From Martelella sp. NC20 (GTDB taxonomy: Bacteria > Pseudomonadota > Alphaproteobacteria > Rhizobiales > Rhizobiaceae): 64,000 nucleotides of DNA. Below the pieces are notes generated by a model. It ran no database searches and was not told where the DNA came from. It saw nothing but the letters and a program-made list of their open reading frames with translations. The position numbers were made by a program, and so were the translations under genes. Below are positions 1 to 8,576 of this stretch, in pieces (the first letter of the stretch is position 1; each line of letters begins with the position of its first letter). The stretch covers positions 2,592,001 through 2,656,000 of the forward strand of contig NZ_CP054861.1 of NCBI RefSeq assembly GCF_013459645.1, given 5' to 3'.

Positions 1-1
1 C

Positions 2-1864
2 ATTGCGGCGCTCGGGCTGGCTGCGGGGCTCGCGCTCAGGGTGGCCGGCCTTCCAGGGCCGGCGGACTTTGTATGGGCGGCGGGCGTGGCGCCCGTCCTT
101 GCCGCGCTGCTGATCGAGATCGTGCGCGGCCTTTCCAAGGGCGAGGTCGGGCTCGACATCGTGGCGGTTCTGTCAATGTCGGCCGCCCTGCTTGTCGGCG
201 AGACTCTCGCGGCGGCGGTGGTGGCCGTGATGTATTCGGGCGGCACCTTTCTCGAGAGCTTTGCCGAAGGCCGCGCCCGCCGCGAAATGAGCGATCTTCT
301 GTCCCGCGTTCCACGAACCGCGACGCGGTACAGCAATGGCGCGCTGGATGAGGTGCCATTGAACGCCATCGCGCCGGGCGATCTTCTGTTGATACGTCAG
401 GGCGATGTCGCATCCGTTGACGGCACGGTCGAAAGCGACCGGGCCGTGCTGGATCAGTCGGCGCTGACGGGCGAAGCCATGCCTGTGCGTCTGGACAGGG
501 GCCAGGATGTGATGAGCGGCTCCACCAATGCGGGCGAAGCGTTCGATCTGCGGGCAACGCGGCGGGCCGCCGAAAGCACCTATGCCGGGATCGTCCGGCT
601 GGTCGAGGCGGCGCAGGCGTCGAAGGCTCCGATGGCCCGCATGGCCGACCGCTGGTCGCTGATATTTCTCGCCGTGACCCTTGCCCTTGCATCGGCGGCG
701 TGGTGGTCAACCGGCGACCCGATCCGCGCCGTTGCGGTTCTGGTCGTGGCCACACCCTGCCCGCTGATCCTGGCCGTGCCGGTGGCGCTGGTCGCAGGCA
801 TGTCGCGGGCGGCCCAGTTCGGCGTTCTGATCAAGGGCGCAAAGCCGCTGGAGGCGCTGGCGCGGATCAAGACGCTGATTCTCGACAAGACCGGCACGCT
901 GACCGACGGACGCCCGCAACTCGTATCAATCAAGACGCTTGGCGATATGTCGGAGGACGAGGTCCTGTATTTCGCCGCCGCCCTCGATCAGGCGTCGAAA
1001 CACCCGATTGCTCAGGCCATCGTCTCTGCGGCCCAGCAGCGTGACGCCATCCTGCCGGTTCCGGAAAACGTGGTCGAGATGCCCGGCGAAGGCGTTTCGG
1101 GAACCATCGGGGGCCGGAAGGCGGTGGTCGGGGGCGCGCGTTTCGTCGCCTCTCAGGGCGGGAAGGCTGACGCCGACAGCGCGGTCACGGCGGCGGGTTC
1201 CGTTGTCGTCTCGCTTGCGGTCGACGGAAAGCTCATGGGGCATCTGGTGATGGCGGATGCGTTGCGGTCGGGCACCGCCGGGCTTCTGGCAGGACTGCGC
1301 CGGCAGGGGATCACGCGCATCCTGTTGGCGACCGGGGATCGCCGGGCGGTGGCAGAGGCCGTGACCGACGGTTTGGGGCTTGATGCGGTTCGAGCCGAAT
1401 TGACGCCGGACCAAAAGGTGCTTCTGGTTCTGACCGAGCGCAAGAACGGTCCGGTGATGATGGTCGGCGACGGCGTCAACGACGCGCCAGCGCTGGCCGC
1501 GGCCGATATCGGGGTCGCCATGGGCGCGCGCGGAGCCGCAGCCTCGGCAGAGGCTGCGGACGTGGTTCTGCTGGTCGACAGCCTTGACCACCTGCTGTCG
1601 GGGATCGAGATCGCCCGGCGATCGCGCAGGATCGCGCTTGAAAGTGTCGCGGTCGGTATTGGCCTTTCCGTTGCGGGGATGATTGCCGCTGCCTTCGGGT
1701 ATCTGACGCCCGTCCAGGGCGCGATGCTTCAGGAATTGATAGACGTTGCCGTCATCCTGAACGCGCTCCGTGCGTTGAGGATCATGCCAACTCAGGCGGC
1801 GAAATCCGGAGACCCGAACCAAGTGGGCCACGAGGCGCCGGATTTGAAGACTCATACTGTATGA
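2..1864 (+). CDS. Metal-transporting P-type ATPase, P1B-5-like (5' end outside window)
   Basis: ATP-driven heavy-metal transporter of the inner membrane. The reading frame is open from base 2, so the true start lies upstream; the GTG at 41 is internal. Visible are the actuator loop TGEAMP, the ion-binding motif T251-P-C-P, the phosphorylated Asp in DKTGTLT (D295 counted from base 2), the hinge GDGVNDAPAL and a late-membrane QELID (Q577). TPCP together with QExxD is the pairing described for P1B-5 ATPases such as Sinorhizobium Nia (Ni/Fe). Unlike Nia, no C-terminal hemerythrin domain follows; the protein stops soon after the last membrane helices. Ni or Fe as substrate is inference; the P1B class itself is well supported. 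Confidence 0.88.
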   Translation: MAALGLAAGLALRVAGLPGPADFVWAAGVAPVLAALLIEIVRGLSKGEVGLDIVAVLSMSAALLVGETLAAAVVAVMYSGGTFLESFAEGRARREMSDLLSRVPRTATRYSNGALDEVPLNAIAPGDLLLIRQGDVASVDGTVESDRAVLDQSALTGEAMPVRLDRGQDVMSGSTNAGEAFDLRATRRAAESTYAGIVRLVEAAQASKAPMARMADRWSLIFLAVTLALASAAWWSTGDPIRAVAVLVVATPCPLILAVPVALVAGMSRAAQFGVLIKGAKPLEALARIKTLILDKTGTLTDGRPQLVSIKTLGDMSEDEVLYFAAALDQASKHPIAQAIVSAAQQRDAILPVPENVVEMPGEGVSGTIGGRKAVVGGARFVASQGGKADADSAVTAAGSVVVSLAVDGKLMGHLVMADALRSGTAGLLAGLRRQGITRILLATGDRRAVAEAVTDGLGLDAVRAELTPDQKVLLVLTERKNGPVMMVGDGVNDAPALAAADIGVAMGARGAAASAEAADVVLLVDSLDHLLSGIEIARRSRRIALESVAVGIGLSVAGMIAAAFGYLTPVQGAMLQELIDVAVILNALRALRIMPTQAAKSGDPNQVGHEAPDLKTHTV

Positions 1865-1986
1865 GCCGATCGCCGCATTCCGAAATGCTGATGGCGCAGC
1901 TTGAATAGGCCGGTCGCCAACGGTAGCGGAGGCAATCATGCGAAGCCGCAGAGCGCTTCCCCTTACCGGCTTGCCGAAAGCAACGG

Positions 1987-3084
1987 TCAGTGCGCAACCA
2001 TGAGCCCGCGAGCGTCGGATGCGTGTTGGCCGAGCGCCTCGAGCGGAATGATTTTCGGCGCGGACACCTGCTCCTTCAGCGTGGACAAATCGAACCTTAC
2101 ATATCCCAGGCTGTTATAGGTCCGAACGAAGAAAGCGCCGCGGGCAAGGTCGATCAGCGTGATCCAGGAGGTGTATTCGGTGATGAATTCGGGCGGGGTT
2201 TCGGAGGACTGGCCCGTGAGGTCGCCGGCTGATTTGGTCAGCGCGCTGGCTTTCGCGCTCGAATAGATCGACGCGCCCTTGGGACGATCGAACTTGTTCA
2301 TCACGTGGCCAAGCTGTCTGATGGTCGCTTCCTGGCCGTCCGTCTTCTCGGAGAAATTGGCATAATAGACCGCGCGCACGAAGCGATCGACGGCGGTGTC
2401 GGATGAAGGCAGCGTGACCGTGGCGATGCCTGAATCCGGCTGGATGAAGTCCTGGCCGAGAAACGTCGCGTTCGAATGGTCGACATTGCTCAGATGCGTG
2501 TAGTTGTTGAGGTTCGTCAGGTGCCAGTCGAAGCGCGGGCTGTTGGTCATCACGCCTGTCGGATTGTCAAACACATGGCGCTCGCCGTCGAAGAACTCGA
2601 TCACGATGGATGCGCCGGTCTTGTCGTGAACGGTGTAGTGGAAGGGCGGCACGCCGCCGCCGAGGGCCGCGAGCGGATCGACGAGAACGGGTTGTTCTTC
2701 CAGCGCGGCCTTGACCTCGGCGACGCTTGAAAACCGCGCCAGCATCCAGGCGCCGAGATCGATGGCGGAGAGCACGGGCACGTCGGCAGCGAAGGTGTCA
2801 TCCGGGCCATGGGTTTCGGAAAAGGCGAGCAGGCTGAAGTTGAGGCCGGCTTCGTTCAACCCCTCGACAACCTTGAGGTCTTCCGCGCTGCCGTTGGGCA
2901 CGACGATGCCGAACACATCATATTTGCAGTCGTAATTCAGCGGCGCGTGGTCGCCGGCTTTCGATGAAAGCCGCGTGCCCTTTGGAAGGTACGCGACGAG
3001 ATAGGGCAGTTCCACCGGCAGTTCGAGCGTACGCCCGGCATAAACGGAGCCTGAAAGGTCTTTGAGAAGAAGCGATGTGCACAT
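1987..3084 (-). CDS. Choloylglycine hydrolase / penicillin V acylase family Ntn-hydrolase
   Basis: 365-residue linear-amide hydrolase. The N-terminus MCTS leaves Cys2 as the N-terminal nucleophile once Met is removed. R18 lies in AGRTLE, the position of the conserved substrate-pocket arginine of the family. No signal peptide precedes the Cys, so it is either cytoplasmic or exported by another route. Family members hydrolyse bile salts or penicillin V; some Gram-negative members cleave N-acyl-homoserine lactones. Substrate cannot be told from sequence alone. The ATG has a GAGGA ribosome site. A LuxR-box-like palindrome lies 88 bp upstream at 3172-3189, which makes an acyl-homoserine-lactone-related role worth considering (inference). 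Confidence 0.88.
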   Translation of the reverse strand: MCTSLLLKDLSGSVYAGRTLELPVELPYLVAYLPKGTRLSSKAGDHAPLNYDCKYDVFGIVVPNGSAEDLKVVEGLNEAGLNFSLLAFSETHGPDDTFAADVPVLSAIDLGAWMLARFSSVAEVKAALEEQPVLVDPLAALGGGVPPFHYTVHDKTGASIVIEFFDGERHVFDNPTGVMTNSPRFDWHLTNLNNYTHLSNVDHSNATFLGQDFIQPDSGIATVTLPSSDTAVDRFVRAVYYANFSEKTDGQEATIRQLGHVMNKFDRPKGASIYSSAKASALTKSAGDLTGQSSETPPEFITEYTSWITLIDLARGAFFVRTYNSLGYVRFDLSTLKEQVSAPKIIPLEALGQHASDARGLMVAH

Positions 3085-3171
3085 GGAGTCCTCTTTGGAG
3101 CTTCGCTGGACTGATGGTGTGTGTCGGTTGCGGCTGAAGGTTTAGATTAGCGTGACGGCGTGTTTTGGTGC

Positions 3172-3189
3172 ACTGTCCGATTGAACAGT
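3172..3189 (-). promoter_or_regulatory. LuxR-box-like palindrome upstream of the acylase gene
   Basis: Read toward the gene: ACTGTTCAATCGGACAGT, an imperfect 7-4-7 inverted repeat matching ACTGTCA-N4-TGACAGT at 12 of 14 arm positions. A TAATCT hexamer (minus strand, 3149-3144) begins 23 nt downstream, giving a box near -42 of the predicted promoter. Same box-to--10 geometry as five other boxes in this window. Confidence 0.65.
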
Positions 3190-3311
3190 CGCGCGTGGTC
3201 AAGGCATCGCCCTGCTGCCGGCGCAAAGATTGCGTTTTTGCGGGTTCGGGTGATTTCCGGCATCTGATTTCCCCCTTGTTCGTTTGGTTTCAGCATATCA
3301 GACGCCATTTT

Positions 3312-4184
3312 TCAATGCGCCGCATGGCGTGCCTCGACCATGCTCAGACCGGCCGCGACGAAGAAGCAGAGCGCCCCGAACCAGAGATTGGCGTTGGAGG
3401 CGTCGAGCGCCCATTGCGGGTCCTTGCCGCGGGGCACATAGGCGACCATCGACGCGATCATGAAGGCGATGCAGCCGAGCAGGTTGATCGCGACGATCCA
3501 CCAGGCGATCTCGCGGCGCGGCCGGACATTATGCGCATGGCTGGTCTCGATATAGGCGAGATAGGCCGAGACCAGGAACAGCACCGAGCCGATCATGCCG
3601 GGCAGCCAGATCACGGCGTTCTGCATCAGCCAGCCGGTGGGCGCGTTCAGGGCATCGAAGGTGTTGAAGTTGAAGGCGATCGTGCCGGCGAACTGGGTCG
3701 CCGCGCTGATCCAGCCGGCGCTCTTCGGGTCCCATCCCAGAAGGGAAGGCCTCTTGCTGCCGCTGGTATAGTCGTCATCGGCATTGGCCGCCTGGAAAAG
3801 CTGCAGGTAGGCGGCGGTCGTGAACGGTATCGACCCGGCGAAGAATGTGACATTGGCCGTCCAGTCCGGCAGGCCCCGGGTCAGCGCCGGAAACAGCGAC
3901 AGCACGCTGCCGAGCATGAACAGGAACGAGCCGATGACGAAGACGAGGCCCATGATCCAGTTGTAGCGCGCGGTATGCCATGGCGCGGCGCGGGTGTGCT
4001 CCAGCGCGCGGCGCTCCCGGAACAGGCCCTTGCGGTGGTCGCGGGCAAGCCACAGAACCGGCCGGCCGGCCCTGTGATAGCGGCGCAGGGTAACGAACGG
4101 CCAGGGTCCGCGCGCCTCTTCATGAGGCTTTGTCGCGGCGTTCCGGGTTTTCTGTTTCATGGCTTCGGCTCGCGACGTTTTCAT
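3312..4184 (-). CDS. Polytopic inner-membrane protein, YrhK-like C-terminus
   Basis: 290 residues with a basic N-terminus (about 70 residues) followed by about six hydrophobic helices arranged as two similar halves. The pattern 'short charged loop, NxxWFGALCFFVAAGLSMVEA' near the C-terminus resembles the YrhK-type membrane domain. The function is unknown. Its start codon lies directly after the stop of the upstream aspT-like gene, so it is probably translated as the last gene of the ytcA-mdtNOP-chaA-aspT operon. That context suggests a role in membrane or pH stress, but nothing in the protein itself shows a substrate or catalytic site. Confidence 0.7.
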   Translation of the reverse strand: MKTSRAEAMKQKTRNAATKPHEEARGPWPFVTLRRYHRAGRPVLWLARDHRKGLFRERRALEHTRAAPWHTARYNWIMGLVFVIGSFLFMLGSVLSLFPALTRGLPDWTANVTFFAGSIPFTTAAYLQLFQAANADDDYTSGSKRPSLLGWDPKSAGWISAATQFAGTIAFNFNTFDALNAPTGWLMQNAVIWLPGMIGSVLFLVSAYLAYIETSHAHNVRPRREIAWWIVAINLLGCIAFMIASMVAYVPRGKDPQWALDASNANLWFGALCFFVAAGLSMVEARHAAH

Positions 4185-5873
4185 TTAGCTGATCAGCACG
4201 ATCACGATGCCGAACAGGGTCAGGATCGTACTCGAGGTCGCGTAGGGGACCGAGAAGCCGAGGGAGGGGATCTGGCTTTCCGCCTTGTCGGTGATCATGC
4301 CGAGGGGGGCAGCGGCCGTGCGCGCGCCGGCGCAGCAGCCGAGCAGGATCGCGTCGTCGAAGCGGAAGATGTATTTGCCGATATAGATCGACAGCAGCAT
4401 CGGGAGTGCCGCCGCGAAGATGCTCCACAGCACGAAGATAAAGCCGAGTTCCTTCAGCCCCGCAAGAACGCTCGGCCCCGCTGAAAGCCCAACGACGGCG
4501 ATGAACATGTTGAGCCCGATCGAGTTCATGAACCAGGTCGTTGCCTGCGGCACCCGCCCGAACGCCGGACGGATCGAGCGCAGCCAGCCGAACAGCAGGC
4601 CGACGATCAGCACGCCGCCGGCCGTCGACAGCGTCAGTGGAACGGAGCCGACTCTCAGCGTGAGCGAACCGATCAGCGCGCCGACGATGATCGCGGCCGC
4701 GATGAAGGCGATGTCGGCGCGATTGGTCTCGCGGTCGAGATAGCCGAACTTGCGCGCCACCGCCGAAATATCCGCCGAGCGCCCGACGACGGTGACGACG
4801 TCGCCGCGGTAGAGCCGGGTGTCGGGCAGGATCGGAATGTCGACGGACATGGCGCCGCGCCGGATCCCGGTCAGGAAGATCCCCCGCGTCTCGGGCATGT
4901 GGGCGAGTTCGGCAAGCGACTTGCGGTGGATGTTCTTCGCCGTCACCAGAATGTCCGTGCCCTCGACCTGTACGCCCAGAAGCTCCGCGTCATCGATCTC
5001 GGCCAGCACCCTGCCGATCTCGCCGAGCAGCACGTGGCGCTCGCCCGCGAATGCCAGCACGTCGCCCGGTTCGAGCACCGTGTCGGCGGTCGCCTCGGTG
5101 ATCGCGCCGTTGCGCCGCAGGCGGGCAATGAACAGGCGGTGCCCCTTGAAGAAGTGCTCGGCCGCGAAGATCGTCAGGCCGTTCAGCGGCGACTGCTCGT
5201 CGACGCGGTAGGCGCGCGCGACATACTGGTGCCAGGCCGTGCCCCTGCCGCTGCGGTCGCTTCCTCCGCCCACCCGGCGGACATAGTCGCGGCAGGCGGC
5301 GGCGATGTCGACCCGCATCAGCTTCGGGCCCAGTATGCCGAGTATCACCACCGAGCCGAACGTGCCGATGACGTAGCTGATCGAGAAGGCGGCCGGCAGG
5401 ATGCTGTCCGCGCTGGCCCTGGCCGCGGCGGTGATCGAAGATTGGGAGATCGCGGTCTGGGAGAGGCCGAGGGCGGAAGATGTCGTGGTCGAGCCGGCGT
5501 ATAGCCCGGCGGCGATGCCGACATCATATCCGGCAAGCCGGACGGCAAGGTAGACGGCGCCGAGGCTCATGAGGCAGACGAGGGCTGCGAACGCCGCCTG
5601 CTGCAGGCCGCCGGAAAACAGCCCGCGCACGAATTGCGGCCCGGCGCTGTAGCCGACGGCGAACAGGTAGAACACGAAGAAGATGGTCTTGACGTCGTTG
5701 GAGACGGTGATGCCGATCTGGCCGATCACCAGCGCCGCCAGAAGCGTCGCCGTGACATCGCCGAGCGATATTCCCGCGATCTTGACCCGTCCCAGGGTGT
5801 AACCTGCGAAGAGGGCGAGGAAGAGCGGGATTTCGACGTTGTCGCGCAGTGTGGTTGCCAGCCAGTCAAGCAT
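4185..5873 (-). CDS. AspT-type aspartate:alanine exchanger family transporter, copy 1
   Basis: 562-residue secondary antiporter. It has five N-terminal membrane helices, a central soluble region with two TrkA-C-like (RCK) domains around residues 200-370, then five more helices. The start at MLDWLATTLRDN is chosen because it matches exactly the start and length of the paralogue at 38096-39784; the longer upstream frame adds a low-complexity Ser run. AspT exchanges external aspartate for internal alanine, consuming a cytoplasmic proton when paired with a decarboxylase. Here no aspartate decarboxylase is visible, but a glutamate decarboxylase gene lies 11 kb away. Substrate is therefore open: Asp/Ala, Glu/GABA or another pair. 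Operon partner of chaA and mdtNOP. Confidence 0.85.
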   Translation of the reverse strand: MLDWLATTLRDNVEIPLFLALFAGYTLGRVKIAGISLGDVTATLLAALVIGQIGITVSNDVKTIFFVFYLFAVGYSAGPQFVRGLFSGGLQQAAFAALVCLMSLGAVYLAVRLAGYDVGIAAGLYAGSTTTSSALGLSQTAISQSSITAAARASADSILPAAFSISYVIGTFGSVVILGILGPKLMRVDIAAACRDYVRRVGGGSDRSGRGTAWHQYVARAYRVDEQSPLNGLTIFAAEHFFKGHRLFIARLRRNGAITEATADTVLEPGDVLAFAGERHVLLGEIGRVLAEIDDAELLGVQVEGTDILVTAKNIHRKSLAELAHMPETRGIFLTGIRRGAMSVDIPILPDTRLYRGDVVTVVGRSADISAVARKFGYLDRETNRADIAFIAAAIIVGALIGSLTLRVGSVPLTLSTAGGVLIVGLLFGWLRSIRPAFGRVPQATTWFMNSIGLNMFIAVVGLSAGPSVLAGLKELGFIFVLWSIFAAALPMLLSIYIGKYIFRFDDAILLGCCAGARTAAAPLGMITDKAESQIPSLGFSVPYATSSTILTLFGIVIVLIS

Positions 5874-5904
5874 TGTTGCATGTGCTCCGTTGGTTGTCGC
5901 CCCT

Positions 5905-7026
5905 TCAGGGCACCAGTGCCAGAAGGACGAAGACGACGAAGATGACGAGGTGGACCGCCCCCTGCAGCACCGTCGTCCGTCCCGTGCCAAGCGTGAGCGT
6001 GCTGACAAACAGGGTGAGCAGCAGCATCACCATCTGTTCCGGCTCGAGGCCGAGAGTGATCTGCTGGCCGATGAAGATCGAAACCAGCGCGACGATCGGG
6101 ATCGACATGCCGATGCTGGCGAGCGCTGAGCCCAGAACCAGATTGATGCTCTGCTGGATCCGGTTGCGCGCCGCCGCCTGCACCGAGGAAATCCCTTCCG
6201 GCAACAGGACGAGCGCCGCGATCACGACGCCGACCAGGGCGTGCGGCAGGCCGGCGGAGGAGATGGCGAGGTCGAGCGGGTGTGACAGGGCCTCGGCAAG
6301 CAGGATGACCACCAGCAGTGATACCGGCAGCATCACGGCGCTGATCGCCGTCATCCGCGCGGATGGTTTTTCTGGGTGTTCGGGAAAGAAATCCTCGCCG
6401 TGAGAAGCATCCGTCGCGGCGGCCTCGGGTTCATCGACGAAGTAATTGCGGTGGCGCACGGTCTGGACGAACAGGAACACGCCGTAAAGAACAAGGCAGC
6501 ACAGGCTGATGACCAGAAGCTGTGCCCAGGAATATTGCCGGTCCGCGCCGGAGATCGCGAAATTGGGAAGCACGAAGGCGAGCGTCGAGAGCGTGCCGAG
6601 CACGGCGAGTGCGGCGGAAGCGGCAGGCAGCTTGAAGGTCTGTTCGTGATATATCCTGCCGCCGCGCACGAGGCAGAGGCCGATGATCCCGTTCAGGACG
6701 ATCATCACGGCCGCGAATACCGTGTCGCGGGCGACTTCTTCCGCGCCTTCGATGCCGGAGAGCATGATCGAGATGATCAGCGCGACCTCGATCAGCGTCA
6801 CGCAGCAGGCGAGGATGATCGAGCCCATCGGCTCGCCAAGACGCGCGCCCAGCACCTCGGCATGCAGCACGGAGGCAAACACCGAACCGCCGAGAAGCAG
6901 GACGGCCGGAAGCACGAACAGCATGGCGGTTTCGTGCAGGATGCCCACCATTTCAAGTGCCGCCCACACCAGGGCGGCGATGGGCAGCAACAGGCTCCAC
7001 AAGGGGATCGAACTGCGGGCGTGCAT
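5905..7026 (-). CDS. chaA: ChaA-type cation/proton antiporter (Ca2+:H+ / Na+(K+):H+)
   Basis: 373-residue member of the CaCA superfamily with about eleven hydrophobic helices. The two internal repeats each carry an acidic ion-binding helix: ACCVTLIEVALIIS in the first half and LLPEGISSVQAA in the second. ChaA exports Ca2+, Na+ or K+ in exchange for protons and helps at alkaline pH and high salt in E. coli. It sits 31 bp upstream of the aspT-like gene and 68 bp downstream of mdtP on the same strand, so it very likely belongs to the ytcA-mdtNOP-chaA-aspT transcription unit. This pairs ion homeostasis with drug or acid efflux. Confidence 0.85.
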   Translation of the reverse strand: MHARSSIPLWSLLLPIAALVWAALEMVGILHETAMLFVLPAVLLLGGSVFASVLHAEVLGARLGEPMGSIILACCVTLIEVALIISIMLSGIEGAEEVARDTVFAAVMIVLNGIIGLCLVRGGRIYHEQTFKLPAASAALAVLGTLSTLAFVLPNFAISGADRQYSWAQLLVISLCCLVLYGVFLFVQTVRHRNYFVDEPEAAATDASHGEDFFPEHPEKPSARMTAISAVMLPVSLLVVILLAEALSHPLDLAISSAGLPHALVGVVIAALVLLPEGISSVQAAARNRIQQSINLVLGSALASIGMSIPIVALVSIFIGQQITLGLEPEQMVMLLLTLFVSTLTLGTGRTTVLQGAVHLVIFVVFVLLALVP

Positions 7027-7094
7027 GCGTTTCTCTCTTCCCGGCTCTCAATGCTTCGCTCTGTCCCGGCGTATCGCGAGGAGCGGCTTTTGCG

Positions 7095-8576
7095 TTATCG
7101 TGGCGTCGTCGCTGCGGTCGATGTGCCGAGCACGAAGGCGAGATTGGCGGCGGCGGTGAATGCGGCCTCGCGCGCATCGCCCTCGGCGAGCTGCGCGTCG
7201 AGCAGGCCGTTCTGCGCCGTGGCGAGCGCCGAAACCGTGCCGACGCCGCTCTGGTAGGATTCCAGCGCGGAATCATAGGTCTTGTAGGCCGCCTGCCGGA
7301 GCTTGACGGCGGAATCATTGGCCTGGATCGCCGTGGTTAGCGCATTGGAGGCGACCACGATTTCGCGGGCGGCGGCATCTTTCAACTGGTCGAAACTGCG
7401 CTCGGCGGCCTCGACCCGGCTCTGGGCCTGCTTCAGATTGGCATCGCGCATGCCGGCGTCGTAGAGCGGGATCGTGGCGCCGAACATGATGTTGCCGTTG
7501 AGACCGTTGTTTTCCACGGCCGGCAGGCCGGCGGCGTCGAGCTCGGTCTGGTAGGTGGACAGCGTTCCGAAAACGCCGATCTTCGGCATGAAGTCGGATT
7601 TCGCCTTCCTGACGCCCTGGCGGCTCGCCTCCAGCGCGGCATAGCCGGCGAAGATATCGGGCCGGTTGGCAAGCGCGATCTCGATCATCGTCTGGGTCGG
7701 CATGTTCGCGGCGGCGGGAAGCCGCCGGTCTTTGGTATCCACGATCTTCAGCTTCGTCATCGGCGACACGCCGATGGCGCCGAGCAGCGCCTGATAGGTA
7801 TCCTGTTCGCCGCCGCGCGCCTGGACCACGCGCAGTTCCTCCTGCGCCACGATCTGCTCGGCCTGGGCGAGATCGACCGAGGTCGCGAGCCCGCGCTCGC
7901 GCCGGGCCTTGATCGCGTCGTAAACGGTGCGGCTGTTGGCAAGCGCCTGGCTGGCGGCGCGGCTGTGGGCGCGGGCGGCGTTGTAATCGTGGAAGGCGCT
8001 CGTGACCTCGAAGGTCAGGCGCTGGTGGGTGGCGTTGAACTGGTAGTTCGCGGCAAGCGACAATTGCTTCGCGCCTTCCACGACCGCGCTGCGGCCGCCG
8101 AAGTCGAAGGCAAGCCATTGCAACGCCATGAATGGCACGACGCCGTTAATATTGGAGTTGAAATAGGCGCTGCCGCCGATCGGGATCGGAAGCTCGGCGG
8201 CATTGTCATTGCTGCCGCCGATGACATTGGCGGTGATCACGGGCAGATAGGTCGCGTCAGCCATGCCGACGGCAAGGGCTGCCTGCCGGGCCTGTTCCCA
8301 GGCCACGCGGGTATCGGGATTGGTCCGCTGGGCGAGGTCGATCAGTTGCGGCAGGCTGTAGACCTTGCTCTCGTCCACCGCCGGGGCGGTGAGCGCCAGC
8401 GCTCCGCTCGCCTCGGCCTGCCGGCGCATTTCGCCTGCCTCGCCATCGGCCGGTTGCCATTGCTTATCCGGGGATTGCGGCGCAAGCGCGAGCGTATCGG
8501 CGACGCAGCCGGAGAGCGCCAACATCAAGGCAAGCAACATGCCGCTGCCCAGGGCAGGCATGAGGTGTCGTTTCAT
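7095..8576 (-). CDS. mdtP: Outer-membrane factor lipoprotein of a tripartite efflux pump (TolC/MdtP-like)
   Basis: 493-residue outer-membrane channel lipoprotein. The signal peptide ends in a lipobox LSGC (Cys about residue 24), as in NodT-type factors. The body shows the paired coiled-coil repeats of the TolC family, e.g. LANSRTVYDAIKARRERG and AYKTYDSALESYQSGVG. It overlaps mdtO by 4 bp (ATGA), showing translational coupling. The neighbours (HlyD-type adaptor, FUSC-type inner-membrane protein and a YtcA-like small lipoprotein) reproduce the E. coli order ytcA-mdtN-mdtO-mdtP, so I use those names. The substrate is unknown; the E. coli system is linked to dyes and sulfa drugs. Confidence 0.87.
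   Translation of the reverse strand: MKRHLMPALGSGMLLALMLALSGCVADTLALAPQSPDKQWQPADGEAGEMRRQAEASGALALTAPAVDESKVYSLPQLIDLAQRTNPDTRVAWEQARQAALAVGMADATYLPVITANVIGGSNDNAAELPIPIGGSAYFNSNINGVVPFMALQWLAFDFGGRSAVVEGAKQLSLAANYQFNATHQRLTFEVTSAFHDYNAARAHSRAASQALANSRTVYDAIKARRERGLATSVDLAQAEQIVAQEELRVVQARGGEQDTYQALLGAIGVSPMTKLKIVDTKDRRLPAAANMPTQTMIEIALANRPDIFAGYAALEASRQGVRKAKSDFMPKIGVFGTLSTYQTELDAAGLPAVENNGLNGNIMFGATIPLYDAGMRDANLKQAQSRVEAAERSFDQLKDAAAREIVVASNALTTAIQANDSAVKLRQAAYKTYDSALESYQSGVGTVSALATAQNGLLDAQLAEGDAREAAFTAAANLAFVLGTSTAATTPR

Noticed and set aside
1..41. Apparent N-terminal truncation of the P-type ATPase at the GTG at 41
   Set aside because: The frame stays open to base 2, so the gene is cut by the window edge, not truncated.
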